Shown here: positions 7,688 to 16,001 of the stretch, in pieces
Position numbering within the stretch: the stretch's first letter is position 1
How the letters are laid out: the number at the start of each line of letters is the position of its first letter
Assembly: GCA_028714535.1 (NCBI GenBank)
Contig: JAQTME010000002.1
Location: forward strand, 1-64,000
Source of the DNA: Candidatus Iainarchaeum sp.
Lineage (GTDB): Archaea > Micrarchaeota > Micrarchaeia > Anstonellales > Bilamarchaeaceae
DNA length: 64,000 bases
Direction: 5' to 3'
Position numbers and translations under genes: made by a program
Notes under the pieces: model-generated
What the model saw: the letters and a program-made list of their open reading frames with translations, nothing else
Databases searched by the model: none
What the model was told of the DNA's origin: nothing

Positions 7688-9148
7688 TCATTCCCCCGCG
7701 TCTATCTGCGCCTTCTGCAGCTTCCCTGAATAATCTATGTATACGGTCTTCAGGTGCGAGAACTCGTCTATGCCTGTTATCCCGGCCTCGCGCGTGTGCC
7801 CCGTGGCCTTCACGCCCCCGAAAGGCAGGTGCACCTCGGCCCCTATGGTGCTCGCATTGACGTATGTGATGCCGGCCTCTATGCCGGATATCGCCCTGAG
7901 CGCGCTGTTCACGTCCCTGGTGTATATGGAGGAGCTAAGCCCGTACTCCACCGAGTTGGCGATGTCTATGGCATCGTCCAGGCCGCCGCACTCCAATACG
8001 GAGAGCACAGGCCCGAATATCTCCTCGCGCGCGATGCGCATGCCCCTGTCCGCATCGTCGAAAATCGTCGGCCTGTAGAAGAACCCCCTGCCGGGCGGCC
8101 TTTTCCCGCCGCACACCAGCTTGGCGCCCTCCTTCCTGCCGATGTCCACGTATCCCTCTGTTTTCTCAACCGCAGCCATGTTGATGAGCGGGCCGACGTC
8201 GGTCGTCTTCGCCACGCCAGGGCCGAGCCTCAGCCGCTCAGCCCTCCGCACGAGCTCGGCCACCAATTTTTTCCTTATGGCCCTGTGCGCTATCACCCTG
8301 CTCGCGGCCGTGCACCTCTGGCCGGTGGTGCCGAAGGCGCCCCATATTATGCCCTCCACCGCGAGCCCCAGGTCGGCGTCGTCCATGACTATCACCGGGT
8401 TCTTGCCGCCCAGCTCCAGCCCGACCTTCTTCAGGCCCGCGTTCTTCGTTATCCACTCGCCCGTGGCCTTGGAGCCTGTGAATGAGATGCCGCCTACCCT
8501 CCTGTGCCTGACAATCGCCTCGCCGACGTCAGCGGCCGAGCCGGTCACGAGATTGACCACGCCGTCCGGCACGCCGGCGCGCAGCAGTATGCGCACGAGC
8601 TCGTAGGCGCACAGCGGCGTGTCGGAGCTCGGCTTGAAGACCGCGGTGTTGCCGCAGACGAGCGCCGCGGACAGCTTCCACGCCGGTATCGCTATCGGGA
8701 AGTTCCACGGCGTTATCAGCCCCATGACGCCCACAGGCCTCCGCACTGTCATGGCGAACTTGCCCTTCAGCTCGCTCGTGGTCGTGTTGCCGAAAAGCCG
8801 CCTGCCCTCGCCTGCGAAATACTCGAAGACGTCGATGGCTTCCTGCACGTCGCCCAGGGCCTCGGGCATGACCTTGCCCATCTCGGTTGCCACGAGCGTG
8901 CCCAGCCGTTCCTTCTCCTTCCTGAGGATGTCGGCCGTCCTCTGCAATATGCGGCCCCTTTTCGGAGGCGGCGTCTCGGACCATGATTTGAGCGCGCCTT
9001 CGGCCGCGTCCACCGCCCTGTCCACGTCCCCGGCGCTTCCGGCCGGGAACCTGGCCATCACCTGCCCGGTCGCGGGGTTGAGGTCGTTGAAATAGCCGTC
9101 TCCCCCGACCCACTCCCCCCCGATGTGCATGCGATAGGCCTGGACCAT
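7688..9148 (-). CDS. NAD(P)-dependent aldehyde dehydrogenase
   Basis: This 486-residue protein is a full-length ALDH. Visible motifs are the N-terminal [12 protein letters not shown], the catalytic Asn in [17 protein letters not shown], the Rossmann GSKATGEWI, the general base Glu in [13 protein letters not shown], the nucleophilic Cys in [12 protein letters not shown], and [10 protein letters not shown]. The C-terminal [14 protein letters not shown] resembles semialdehyde dehydrogenases of the ALDH5/ALDH7 groups. It leads the operon with the aminotransferase and would oxidise the semialdehyde made by that enzyme. A TTATAAAT box about 26 nt upstream of the ATG is shared with the divergent dUTPase-like gene. 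Confidence 0.9.
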   Translation of the reverse strand: MVQAYRMHIGGEWVGGDGYFNDLNPATGQVMARFPAGSAGDVDRAVDAAEGALKSWSETPPPKRGRILQRTADILRKEKERLGTLVATEMGKVMPEALGDVQEAIDVFEYFAGEGRRLFGNTTTSELKGKFAMTVRRPVGVMGLITPWNFPIAIPAWKLSAALVCGNTAVFKPSSDTPLCAYELVRILLRAGVPDGVVNLVTGSAADVGEAIVRHRRVGGISFTGSKATGEWITKNAGLKKVGLELGGKNPVIVMDDADLGLAVEGIIWGAFGTTGQRCTAASRVIAHRAIRKKLVAELVRRAERLRLGPGVAKTTDVGPLINMAAVEKTEGYVDIGRKEGAKLVCGGKRPPGRGFFYRPTIFDDADRGMRIAREEIFGPVLSVLECGGLDDAIDIANSVEYGLSSSIYTRDVNSALRAISGIEAGITYVNASTIGAEVHLPFGGVKATGHTREAGITGIDEFSHLKTVYIDYSGKLQKAQIDAGE

Positions 9149-9170
9149 GGAACAGGAAGCCCTCTAAACA

Positions 9171-9178
9171 TTATAAAT
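9171..9178. promoter_or_regulatory. Shared box A between ALDH operon and dUTPase-like gene
   Basis: TTATAAAT lies about 26 nt from the ALDH ATG on the minus strand. On the plus strand it predicts a start site near 9200, upstream of ATG 9222 and downstream of the two earlier in-frame ATGs. Confidence 0.5.
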
Positions 9179-9221
9179 GTTTGGCGAGAGAATGAAACTA
9201 AGCAGAGGCAGAGGGAGCCAC

Positions 9222-9716
9222 ATGATTTTGCCGAAACAGCATCTCGAGGAGGCCAGGCCGGTCGACGTCCTCCACCCGTCCCAGTTCCAGCCCGCCGGCA
9301 TCGACGTGACATTGCGCGAGGCGTACCGCTTCCGCTCGGCCGGGAAAATAGACTTCGACAACAAGGAGCGTAAGATAAGCGACGTGGAGCCGCTGCCGTT
9401 CGGCCCCTCGGACGACATCGTCCTCCAGCCGGGCGCATACAAGGTGATGTTCAACGAATACGTCCGCATACCGAAGGACGCGGCCGCGTTCTGCTTCCCG
9501 CGCTCGTCGCTGCTCCGCTGCGGCGTCACGCTGGAGTGCGCCGTCTGGGACCCCGGATACGAGGGAAGGAGCGAGGCGCTCCTCGTCGTCCGCAACGAGC
9601 ACGGCGTCACGCTCAAGCGCAACGCGAAGATAGGCCAGATGGTTTTCCTGAAACTGTCAGAGGCGGCAAAAACCCTCTACGAAGGCGTCTACAAGGGCGA
9701 GAACAAGGAAAAGTGA
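9222..9716 (+). CDS. dut: dCTP deaminase/dUTPase family, probable dUTP diphosphatase
   Basis: From ATG 9222 the 164-residue product begins MILPKQHLEEARPVDVLHPS, the usual start of the dCTP deaminase-like dUTPases. The earlier ATGs at 9177 and 9192 would add a non-homologous tail and lie upstream of the predicted transcription start. Motifs visible are FQPAGIDVTL, the trimeric dUTPase signature FPRSSLLRCGV and VWDPGYEGRSEALL. The LEFYN-like block carrying the catalytic Glu of true dCTP deaminases is replaced by LLVVRNEHG, which favours dUTP hydrolysis, as in the Pyrococcus-type archaeal enzyme. It would limit uracil incorporation into DNA and supply dUMP. A GGGAG sequence precedes the ATG. Confidence 0.78.
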   Translation: MILPKQHLEEARPVDVLHPSQFQPAGIDVTLREAYRFRSAGKIDFDNKERKISDVEPLPFGPSDDIVLQPGAYKVMFNEYVRIPKDAAAFCFPRSSLLRCGVTLECAVWDPGYEGRSEALLVVRNEHGVTLKRNAKIGQMVFLKLSEAAKTLYEGVYKGENKEK

Positions 9717-9757
9717 AACCTCTCCCCCTGCGTTTATCTGTTCTGACCTGAGAAGCC

Positions 9758-10774
9758 CTACCTGATTGATTTAACCGAGGCGGTACCTCTCCCATATCTT
9801 AGAAAATTATTCTCAAACTTCAATTGTTCATAAATGAGCAGAGTGGAATACTGTTTTATGAGTTCAGGAAAAGTAGAACGAACCATCTGCATCAATTCGT
9901 TATATTTGTGGTAACTTTCAACTTCGCATTCTAATTCCATATCCCAGGGTCCGGCCGCTTTTGATATGTTGATTATGTCGGGATGTGAGCGGCAAAATCC
10001 AAGGAATTCCAGTTCTTTTTCCCTGGTGATGCCCTTGAAGTTTATCAGCGTCTTGTAATACTCTCTCCCCAATTTCGATGGCTCCATGATGATCCGGTAC
10101 CAGGTTATTACGCCTTCCCGCTCCAGCCGACTCATCTTGTAAGCGATCACCCTCGGGGTCGAGCCCAGCTTTCTCGCGATTTCAGTTACCGGCAGTCTGC
10201 AATTCTGTCCCAGGAAGTCAAGGAGTCTTATATCGAGCTGGTCGAAGTCCATCCTGCTGGGTTTCACCAGGAACGGCTTCGATGGAGCCATCGATTCTTT
10301 TCCAAGGTAGCCTCTCGTGTAGAATTCAGGGTCGATGTGGCTGGTGAGCTCTGTTTCAATAACATAATTGCTGAATAGCGTATTGAATTCAAGCATTTCC
10401 TGATAAAAATCGTGGATGGATTCGGCCAGGACGCAGAACATGAGGTCAAATGCGCCGGCGCAGCGTATGATCCACCAGACCCTCCGGTGATTGTTGAGGT
10501 AGTCAAGAATCTCCTTCTCTTTCTGAGGCGCGAGGTTCTGGAACCTCAGGTACACCTTCCAGCTTATCAGATTGAACTTTGCCGGGTCTATGAAAGCATT
10601 GAACGCCAGGATCACCCTTTTTTCCTGGAGCTGTTTTATCCTATAATCCACGATATTTCTCGATAGCCTCAGTTTTTTGGCGATTTTTAGGCTCTGAAGC
10701 CGGCTGTTGAAATCTAGTTCTGCAAGGATTTTGTAATCAGTTTTATCGAGCTTTACTGCTGCCCTTTCTTTCAT
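9758..10774 (-). CDS. Tandem Lrp/AsnC-family transcription regulator
   Basis: The 338-residue protein is two Lrp/AsnC units in one chain. The first HTH (KLDKTDYKILAELDFNSRLQ ... KKLRLSRNIVDYRIKQL) is followed by an effector-binding alpha/beta domain. The second HTH begins near residue 175 (FDQLDIRLLDFLGQNCRLPV ... RKLGSTPRVIAYKMSRLE) with its own C-terminal domain. Single Lrp proteins dimerise, so the duplication may act as a covalent dimer. It is divergent from a methyltransferase gene, with AT-rich promoter DNA between them (TTTTATAATATTA). Codon use and base composition are more AT-rich than in the neighbours, suggesting transfer. The likely ligand is an amino acid, but that is family knowledge only. 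Confidence 0.82.
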   Translation of the reverse strand: MKERAAVKLDKTDYKILAELDFNSRLQSLKIAKKLRLSRNIVDYRIKQLQEKRVILAFNAFIDPAKFNLISWKVYLRFQNLAPQKEKEILDYLNNHRRVWWIIRCAGAFDLMFCVLAESIHDFYQEMLEFNTLFSNYVIETELTSHIDPEFYTRGYLGKESMAPSKPFLVKPSRMDFDQLDIRLLDFLGQNCRLPVTEIARKLGSTPRVIAYKMSRLEREGVITWYRIIMEPSKLGREYYKTLINFKGITREKELEFLGFCRSHPDIINISKAAGPWDMELECEVESYHKYNELMQMVRSTFPELIKQYSTLLIYEQLKFENNFLRYGRGTASVKSIR

Positions 10775-10870
10775 GATTTTGAGTATACTTACAAGATTTT
10801 ATAATATTATGTAAATTTTGCGGAAATTCTTGAAGCAGATTACTAATATCGTAATTGTGTCTATAAGCAC

Positions 10871-11647
10871 ATGAAAAAGGACATACTTACGCGTACGGCA
10901 CGGTGGAACTATGCGAGAGATGCAAGTCTATTCCAGAAAGTCGAAACTGTTCCAGGCGAGCAGGCGCTTTACGAAACAGCGAAAAAGGAGATTCTTGCAG
11001 AACTCGACCGTCTCCGCAGACCAATCACTTTAATCGACTTCTGCTGCGGTACGTGCGAAATATTCAGCAGGTTGATCCCCGAACCGCGTATAGCACATTT
11101 CATCGGCGTTGATATTGAGCCGGCTTACCTTGATTTTGCAAAAAACCGGCTTGCTGGAGTTGTTGGCGCAGACCTTGTCCGTGGAGACGCCGTCGATTGC
11201 CATCTTGGAGCGTCTGCTGATGTCCTACTAGCCAGTTCTGCATATCATCATATCGAAGACGATCGGAAGTTGCCCTTCCTTAGAAATATGATCCGGCACA
11301 TGAAACCGGATGGCAGGGCGATTTTTGCGGAAAATGTACTTCCGAAGTATGAAGATGAATGCGGGCATGCGACTGCCGCAAAGCTCTTCTATAGGAAGCG
11401 CATTGAGGAAGCCCAAGAAATAGGCATGGACGAAAATGTCCTCGGGCTCCTGCATCAGGTGATGAGGTATGAAATCTGTCGCGAGTATGAATGGAAAGTT
11501 GACCATCGTCGTTTCACAGAGGATCTTGGAAGGGCGGGCTTCGTCGTATTGAAAAAAACCAAGGTATGGCCCACTAAATTCGAGTTTGAAGACCAACTGG
11601 CAGGCGATTACGTGATTTTAGCAGAGGTGCCGTGTGAATATATGTGA
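10871..11647 (+). CDS. Class I SAM-dependent methyltransferase
   Basis: The 258-residue product has a class I methyltransferase core: motif I LIDFCCGTCEIF (a variant of DxGxGxG with Cys in place of two glycines), the acidic residue ending motif II in FIGVDIEP, and a motif IV region DVLLASSAYHHI. The substrate is not apparent. The C-terminus keeps regular secondary structure to the end (YVILAEVPCEYM). It is divergently transcribed from the double AsnC regulator and shares its AT-rich composition, so the two may have been acquired together and the regulator may control this gene. ATG 10871 is the only good start. There is no membrane segment or signal peptide. Confidence 0.75.
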   Translation: MKKDILTRTARWNYARDASLFQKVETVPGEQALYETAKKEILAELDRLRRPITLIDFCCGTCEIFSRLIPEPRIAHFIGVDIEPAYLDFAKNRLAGVVGADLVRGDAVDCHLGASADVLLASSAYHHIEDDRKLPFLRNMIRHMKPDGRAIFAENVLPKYEDECGHATAAKLFYRKRIEEAQEIGMDENVLGLLHQVMRYEICREYEWKVDHRRFTEDLGRAGFVVLKKTKVWPTKFEFEDQLAGDYVILAEVPCEYM

Positions 11648-11650
11648 GCC

Positions 11651-12970
11651 TTATTTCTTCTTCGCTTTGAGCAGCTTCTCCACCGCCTTCTCAAGGAAGC
11701 CCGGCTTCAGCTCCCTCATGGTGTAGTTCACGTGGACTATGGGCATCTTCACCTTCAGCACCTTGCCTATGTCCACCGGCGTCCCTGAGACCACGACGTC
11801 CGCGCCGCTCCTGTTTATGGTCTCCGACAGCTCTTCTATCTGCTTCCCATAGTATCCCATGGCAGGGACGACCTTGTCGAGGTGCTCGAACTTTTTGTAG
11901 ATGTCCCTTATGCTTCCGACCGCAAACGGCCTGGGGTCGATGACATCTGCGCCGTTGCGCGTCGCATACTCGTACCCTGCGCCGAACTTCATGCCGCCGT
12001 GCGTGGTCGTCGGGCCGTCCTCCACGACTATGGCCTTCTTCCCGGCCAGGGCTATGCGCGGCGTCGCTGACAGTTCCAGGTCCGTCTCTATCACAGCTGC
12101 CTTCGGATTGGCGATCTCCGCGTTCTTGCGTATCCTCCGTATGTCCGTGGGGTTCTCCGCGGCCTTGTTTATCACGATGACGTCGGCCGACCTGAAGTTC
12201 GTCTCGCCGGGGTAATACAGCATCTCGTGCCCGGGCCTCAGCGCATCCGCCACCACAAAATGCAAATCCGGCCTTATGAACGGCATGTCGTTGTTGCCGC
12301 CGTCCCATATTATGACGTCCGCCTCCTTCTCCGCGGCCTCTAGTATCTCGCCATAATCCACGCCGGCGAAGACCACGACGCCGTTCCTTATGTGCGGCTC
12401 GTATTCCTCGCGCTCCTCTATGGTGCACTTGCCCTTCGCCAGGTCCGCCATGGTCGCGAACCTCTGCACCTTCTCCTTGAGGAGGTTGCCGTATGGCATC
12501 GGATGACGGATCACAACGAACCGCGCCTTCTTCTCCTGGAGTATCTTCGCGATGGTCCGCGACAGCGGGCTTTTGCCCGCCCCGGTCCGCACCGCCGTTA
12601 TCGCTATGACCTTCCGCCTGCTCTTCAGCATGGTTTCCCGCGGCCCGAGCAGGACGAAGCTCGCGCCGTGCGCCTGCGCCCTGCATGCCAGGTGCATGAC
12701 GTACTGGTGGCTGACGTCGGAATAGGAGAAATAGACCTCGTCAACCTTGTTGCGGTCTATGAGCGCCTCCATGTCCTTCTCATCGTATATGGGTATGCCC
12801 TTCGGGTAGAGCTTGCCGGCGAGTTCGGCAGGATAGCGCCGATTCGTTATGTTCGGTATCTGCGTCGCGGTGAATCCGACGACGTTGTATTCGGGGTTGT
12901 CGCGGAAGAACATGTTGTAGTTGTGGAAGTCACGACCGGCTGCGCCAAGGATAAGCACGTTCCTTTTCAT
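11651..12970 (-). CDS. COG2403-type GTPase, cyclic 2,3-diphosphoglycerate synthetase-like
   Basis: The product of about 439 residues has an N-terminal Rossmann-like region (RNVLILGAAGRDFHNY) and a central P-loop AVRTGAGKSPLSRTIAKIL, followed by VIIWDGGNNDMPFIRPDLHF and VIVINKAAEN. This is the layout of archaeal proteins annotated as predicted GTPases or cyclic 2,3-diphosphoglycerate synthetase homologues. The exact reaction is uncertain. The track start at 12979 is nine bases upstream; ATG 12970 (MKRNVLILG) is preferred because a GGATAAAAAGC box is centred about 25 nt upstream. The same box serves carbamate kinase on the other strand. Confidence 0.72.
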   Translation of the reverse strand: MKRNVLILGAAGRDFHNYNMFFRDNPEYNVVGFTATQIPNITNRRYPAELAGKLYPKGIPIYDEKDMEALIDRNKVDEVYFSYSDVSHQYVMHLACRAQAHGASFVLLGPRETMLKSRRKVIAITAVRTGAGKSPLSRTIAKILQEKKARFVVIRHPMPYGNLLKEKVQRFATMADLAKGKCTIEEREEYEPHIRNGVVVFAGVDYGEILEAAEKEADVIIWDGGNNDMPFIRPDLHFVVADALRPGHEMLYYPGETNFRSADVIVINKAAENPTDIRRIRKNAEIANPKAAVIETDLELSATPRIALAGKKAIVVEDGPTTTHGGMKFGAGYEYATRNGADVIDPRPFAVGSIRDIYKKFEHLDKVVPAMGYYGKQIEELSETINRSGADVVVSGTPVDIGKVLKVKMPIVHVNYTMRELKPGFLEKAVEKLLKAKKK

Positions 12971-12990
12971 GGAATCCACTTGCCGGTTAA

Positions 12991-13000
12991 GCTTTTTATC
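12991..13000. promoter_or_regulatory. Single box A shared by two divergent genes
   Basis: GCTTTTTATC is centred about 25 nt from ATG 12970 (minus) and 26 nt from ATG 13021 (plus). The 50-bp spacer contains no second AT-rich box, so TBP binding at one site in either orientation appears to serve both genes. Confidence 0.55.
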
Positions 13001-13020
13001 CTATCACCCGAATCCAACTC

Positions 13021-13884
13021 ATGCGGATAGTCATAGCTCTCGGAGGGAACGCGCTGCTGCCGAAAGGCGCGCGCGGCACTGCGAAGGGGCAGCTCGCCGC
13101 GGCAAGGGCCGCGCTTGGAAAGCTCTCGCGCCTCATGGACGACCACCAGGTGGCGCTCACCCACGGCAACGGCCCGCAGGTCGGCTCCCTGCTGCTCCAG
13201 CAGCACGCGACGAAACGCGTGCCCGAGATGCCGCTGGACGTGCTGGACGCGATGACGCAGGGGGAGATCGGATATTTCATGCAGAGCGCGCTGCACCGCA
13301 AGTCCGCCGTGCTGCTCACGCGCGCGCTCGTTGATGAGAAGGACCCTGCGTTCAGCCACCCCACAAAGCCCATCGGCCCGTTCTACGGCCGCATCCAGCG
13401 GGGCATGCACATGGTCATGGACGCGGGCAGGGGCTACCGCCTGGTCGTGCCGTCGCCAGAGCCGCTGGCCATATTGGAAAAAGACGCCATCCTCTCGCTC
13501 ATGCGCTCCAAGTTCGTCGTAATCTGCGGAGGTGGCGGCGGCATTCCGGTAAACAAGGCAGGCCACGGCGTGGCGGCCGTGATAGACAAGGACCGGTTCT
13601 CATCCCTGCTCGCCTCCTCTGTCCATGCCGACCTGCTGGTCTTCATCACTTCCGTGGACGCGGTCTATGCGGATTTCGGGAAAAAATCGCAGAAGGCGAT
13701 AGCGAAGGCCGACGCGCGTGCCATGAAGCGCATGATGGCGCATTTCGCAGAGGGCAGCATGCGGCCGAAAGTAGAATCAGCAGTCCGTTTCCTGGAAAAA
13801 GGCGGGAAGAAGGTCGTCATCTGTTCCATAGGCAACGTCGCCCGCGCGATAAAAGGTAAAGCAGGCACGACCATTGTCCGCTAA
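13021..13884 (+). CDS. arcC: Carbamate kinase
   Basis: This 287-residue amino acid kinase-family protein starts MRIVIALGGNALLPKG and contains ALTHGNGPQVGSLLLQ, both characteristic of carbamate kinase. PFYGRIQRGMH and VVICGGGGGIPV mark the substrate loop and the glycine-rich nucleotide site, and ADLLVFITSVDAVYADFG is the ATP-binding region. It interconverts carbamoyl phosphate plus ADP and carbamate plus ATP. It is somewhat shorter than the ~310 residues usual for the family, with a reduced protruding subdomain. No arginine deiminase or ornithine carbamoyltransferase gene is beside it. Transcription is from the shared box A, and the mRNA is probably leaderless. Confidence 0.9.
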   Translation: MRIVIALGGNALLPKGARGTAKGQLAAARAALGKLSRLMDDHQVALTHGNGPQVGSLLLQQHATKRVPEMPLDVLDAMTQGEIGYFMQSALHRKSAVLLTRALVDEKDPAFSHPTKPIGPFYGRIQRGMHMVMDAGRGYRLVVPSPEPLAILEKDAILSLMRSKFVVICGGGGGIPVNKAGHGVAAVIDKDRFSSLLASSVHADLLVFITSVDAVYADFGKKSQKAIAKADARAMKRMMAHFAEGSMRPKVESAVRFLEKGGKKVVICSIGNVARAIKGKAGTTIVR

Positions 13885-13902
13885 TGCGCCCATGCGCGTC
13901 TC

Positions 13903-14334
13903 CTACACGTCTATTATGACTACCGCCTTCCATCCCCTGGCGGTCTTCTCGACCTTGAACTTGTTCCAGGTGACCGCCTTGACGTCGATGAGAAGCTCGT
14001 GCTTCCTCATGTCGAGCGGCTCGCCCCTGGCCTTCGCCTTGAGCGTGAATCCGCCGCCCGCCTTCGTTATCTTCAATTCGTAGCTGCTGAACAGCAGCCG
14101 CTCCGCGTCCTTGAAGAATATCAGCTCCTGCAGGAAATCGTGCAGCAGCCGTTCCTCATCAGCCGCATTGATGCAGAAATCAGTCTCCACCTTCGGCTCG
14201 ACCTTCTTCAGGTCCTTGACCTGGGTGCTCATCATGGCATCGGCTGCGCTGGCGAACATCCCCTCCAGCGTCTTTCCCGTGGCTTCGAACGCCACGTCCG
14301 CCATCGTCAGGCCCTCAAGAAACTTGTACGGCAT
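13903..14334 (-). CDS. Archease
   Basis: The 143-residue product matches archease: MPYKFLEGLTMADVAFEATG at the N-terminus, the acidic helix region DEERLLHDFLQELIFF, and the C-terminal WNKFKVEKTARGWKAVVIIDV with the conserved terminal Asp. Archease activates the RtcB RNA ligase by promoting guanylylation and multiple turnover. Here it lies 416 bp downstream of rtcB on the same strand, which fits that partnership. No clear box A lies immediately upstream, so it may be co-transcribed with, or start within, the intervening segment. Confidence 0.9.
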   Translation of the reverse strand: MPYKFLEGLTMADVAFEATGKTLEGMFASAADAMMSTQVKDLKKVEPKVETDFCINAADEERLLHDFLQELIFFKDAERLLFSSYELKITKAGGGFTLKAKARGEPLDMRKHELLIDVKAVTWNKFKVEKTARGWKAVVIIDV

Positions 14335-14750
14335 ACTGCATCACTGTCAAGAAAAAACCTGTCCCCATCGCCCCTCATACGCTTGGCAAAAGTTAGTCAT
14401 ATCATCGGGGCTCTGGTTCATCCGATAGTATCCCGCCGCCAACCCTTATATTCTTTTCATTCGTGCCCCCAGCCCGTAGCCCTGTATTCCTGCGTCGAGC
14501 TCCTCGGCTCCTGCCCGAATCCGGCAGGCCGGGAAGGCGGCGGCTTGGCCAATGGCTCTTCCTGGGGGTGGAAAACCTCAAAATCCGCGTTTTTCCGGGA
14601 ATTAGATTGTGTGGCAGGCGCAGCGCCAAAGTACAGTTTCGCCTTTCAGCAGCAGTTCCCGTCTTTCTGTCTTCCTGTCCATCGTGCTACACCTCCGTTA
14701 TGTTGTTGTTTACGATGCTGTAGCGGATTTCTTTTTAAACATGCGTAACA
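14335..14750 (-). other. Unassigned 416-bp gap between rtcB and archease
   Basis: No convincing protein gene fills this stretch. On the minus strand a TTTAAAAAG box at about 14730-14738 points into it, followed by GGAGGTG and the 26-codon frame listed separately. On the plus strand CTTATATTC near 14445 is another possible box. The remainder is GC-rich with short inverted repeats, for example CTGCC and GGCAG around GAATCC. It may hold a noncoding RNA or decayed coding sequence. Confidence 0.4.
14602..14682 (-). CDS. Possible 26-aa small ORF with strong RBS
   Basis: A GGAGGTG lies seven nt before ATG 14682, which opens a 26-codon frame (MDRKTERRELLLKGETVLWR...). A TTTAAAAAG box lies about 50 nt upstream, so a leadered transcript is plausible. 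The peptide matches nothing I know. It could be a leader peptide, the start of a frameshifted longer gene (the adjacent frame stays open to 14402), or chance. Confidence 0.3.
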   Translation of the reverse strand: MDRKTERRELLLKGETVLWRCACHTI

Positions 14751-15965
14751 TCAGCCCTTCACGTTGCCGATTGGCACGAGCTTGGCGACCTTCCTGGAAA
14801 TCCCGGCATTGTGCGCCGTTTCAATCACTTCGTCTATGTCCTTGTACGCGCCGCCTGCCTCCTCTGCAAGACCGGCAAAAGAGGTCGTCTTCACGTATAT
14901 GCCGCGATTCTCCATGTCCTTCTGGAGCTGCTCGCCGCGGTATAGCTGTTTCGCGCGCGTCCTGCTCATCGTGCGGCCTGAGCCGTGCGCCGTCGTGAAC
15001 CACGTCTGTGCGGCGCTCTCGGCCCCCACGAGCAGGTACGACCCCGTCTCCATGCTGCCGCCTATGATGATGGGCTGGCCGTCCTCCCTGTATTTCTGAG
15101 TGACGTATTCGGAAGCAGGGCCGAACGCGGCGGTCGCGCCCTTCCTGTGGACTATGAGCTCCTTCATGCTGCCGTCCACCCTGTGCTTCTCCACGGACGC
15201 GCGGTTGTGCGCGACGTCGTATACCTGGTGCATGCCGAGCTTCTCGGCGTCCATGCCGAACACGGAAGAAAACGTTTCGCGCACCCTGTGCAGTATGGTC
15301 TGACGGTTCGCGAAGGACATGTTCATGGCACACTTCATGCCAGAGAAGTAGTTCTGGCCCTCTGGCGAGTCGAACGGGGCGCTCGCAAGCTCCCGGTCCA
15401 GTATCTTTATCCTGTACTTGCTTTCCATGACGTCGAGGAACAGGTTGAGGTAGTCGGTCGCCACCTGGTGGCCGAACCCGCGCGAGCCGCAGTGGAACAT
15501 GACGACCATCTGGTCCGGGAAAAGGCCCCACTTCTTCGCGAGCGCCTTGTCCATTATGTTCTCCTCCTTCACATGCTGTATCTCAAGGTAGTGGTTGCCG
15601 CTGCCAAGGGTGCCTATCTGGTCCTTGCCCCTTTCCACCGCCTTGCTGCTGACGTTCTTGTTGTCCGCGTTCTCCTCCCTGCCCCCGAGTTCCGTGGCCT
15701 TCAGGTCCTCGTCCCAGCCGTAGCCGTTCTTCACGCACCATTCAGAGCCCTCCTCGACGACCTTCCTGAACGTGTTCGCGTCCAGGCGCACGAAGCCGCG
15801 GCTCCCCACGCCCGCCGGCACCGCCTTGAAGAGCGCGTCCACCAGCTGGTGCAGCTTCGGCTTCACGTCCTTGTACGTGAGGTTGGTGCGGATGAGCCGC
15901 ATGCCGCAGTTGATGTCGAAGCCGATTCCGCCCGGCGATATCACGCCGCCGTCGCTCCTGTCCAT
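14751..15965 (-). CDS. rtcB: RNA ligase RtcB, C-terminal part of interrupted gene
   Basis: From ATG 15965 this 404-residue frame covers most of RtcB, the GTP- and Mn2+-dependent ligase that joins 2',3'-cyclic phosphate to 5'-OH RNA ends in tRNA splicing. Metal and GMP-site motifs visible are FDINCGMRLIRTNL (Cys ligand), GSGNHYLEIQ, MFHCGSRGFGHQV, and TTAHGSGRTMSR (guanylylated His). In-frame sequence upstream of the ATG encodes the conserved SGYGFPIGGVAA block, which has no start codon of its own. The frame is continuous with the upstream N-terminal piece except for a 33-nt insertion. Together they give about 490 residues, the normal RtcB length. Confidence 0.88.
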   Translation of the reverse strand: MDRSDGGVISPGGIGFDINCGMRLIRTNLTYKDVKPKLHQLVDALFKAVPAGVGSRGFVRLDANTFRKVVEEGSEWCVKNGYGWDEDLKATELGGREENADNKNVSSKAVERGKDQIGTLGSGNHYLEIQHVKEENIMDKALAKKWGLFPDQMVVMFHCGSRGFGHQVATDYLNLFLDVMESKYRIKILDRELASAPFDSPEGQNYFSGMKCAMNMSFANRQTILHRVRETFSSVFGMDAEKLGMHQVYDVAHNRASVEKHRVDGSMKELIVHRKGATAAFGPASEYVTQKYREDGQPIIIGGSMETGSYLLVGAESAAQTWFTTAHGSGRTMSRTRAKQLYRGEQLQKDMENRGIYVKTTSFAGLAEEAGGAYKDIDEVIETAHNAGISRKVAKLVPIGNVKG

Positions 15966-16001
15966 GGCAGCGACGCCGCCTATCGGAAAACCATACCCGG
16001 A

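Noticed and set aside
14475-14600. SRP RNA, prompted by GGCAGGCCGGGAAGGCGGC
   Set aside because: It resembles the helix 8 tetraloop region but lacks the AGCA side of the symmetric loop, and no long flanking helix closes it.
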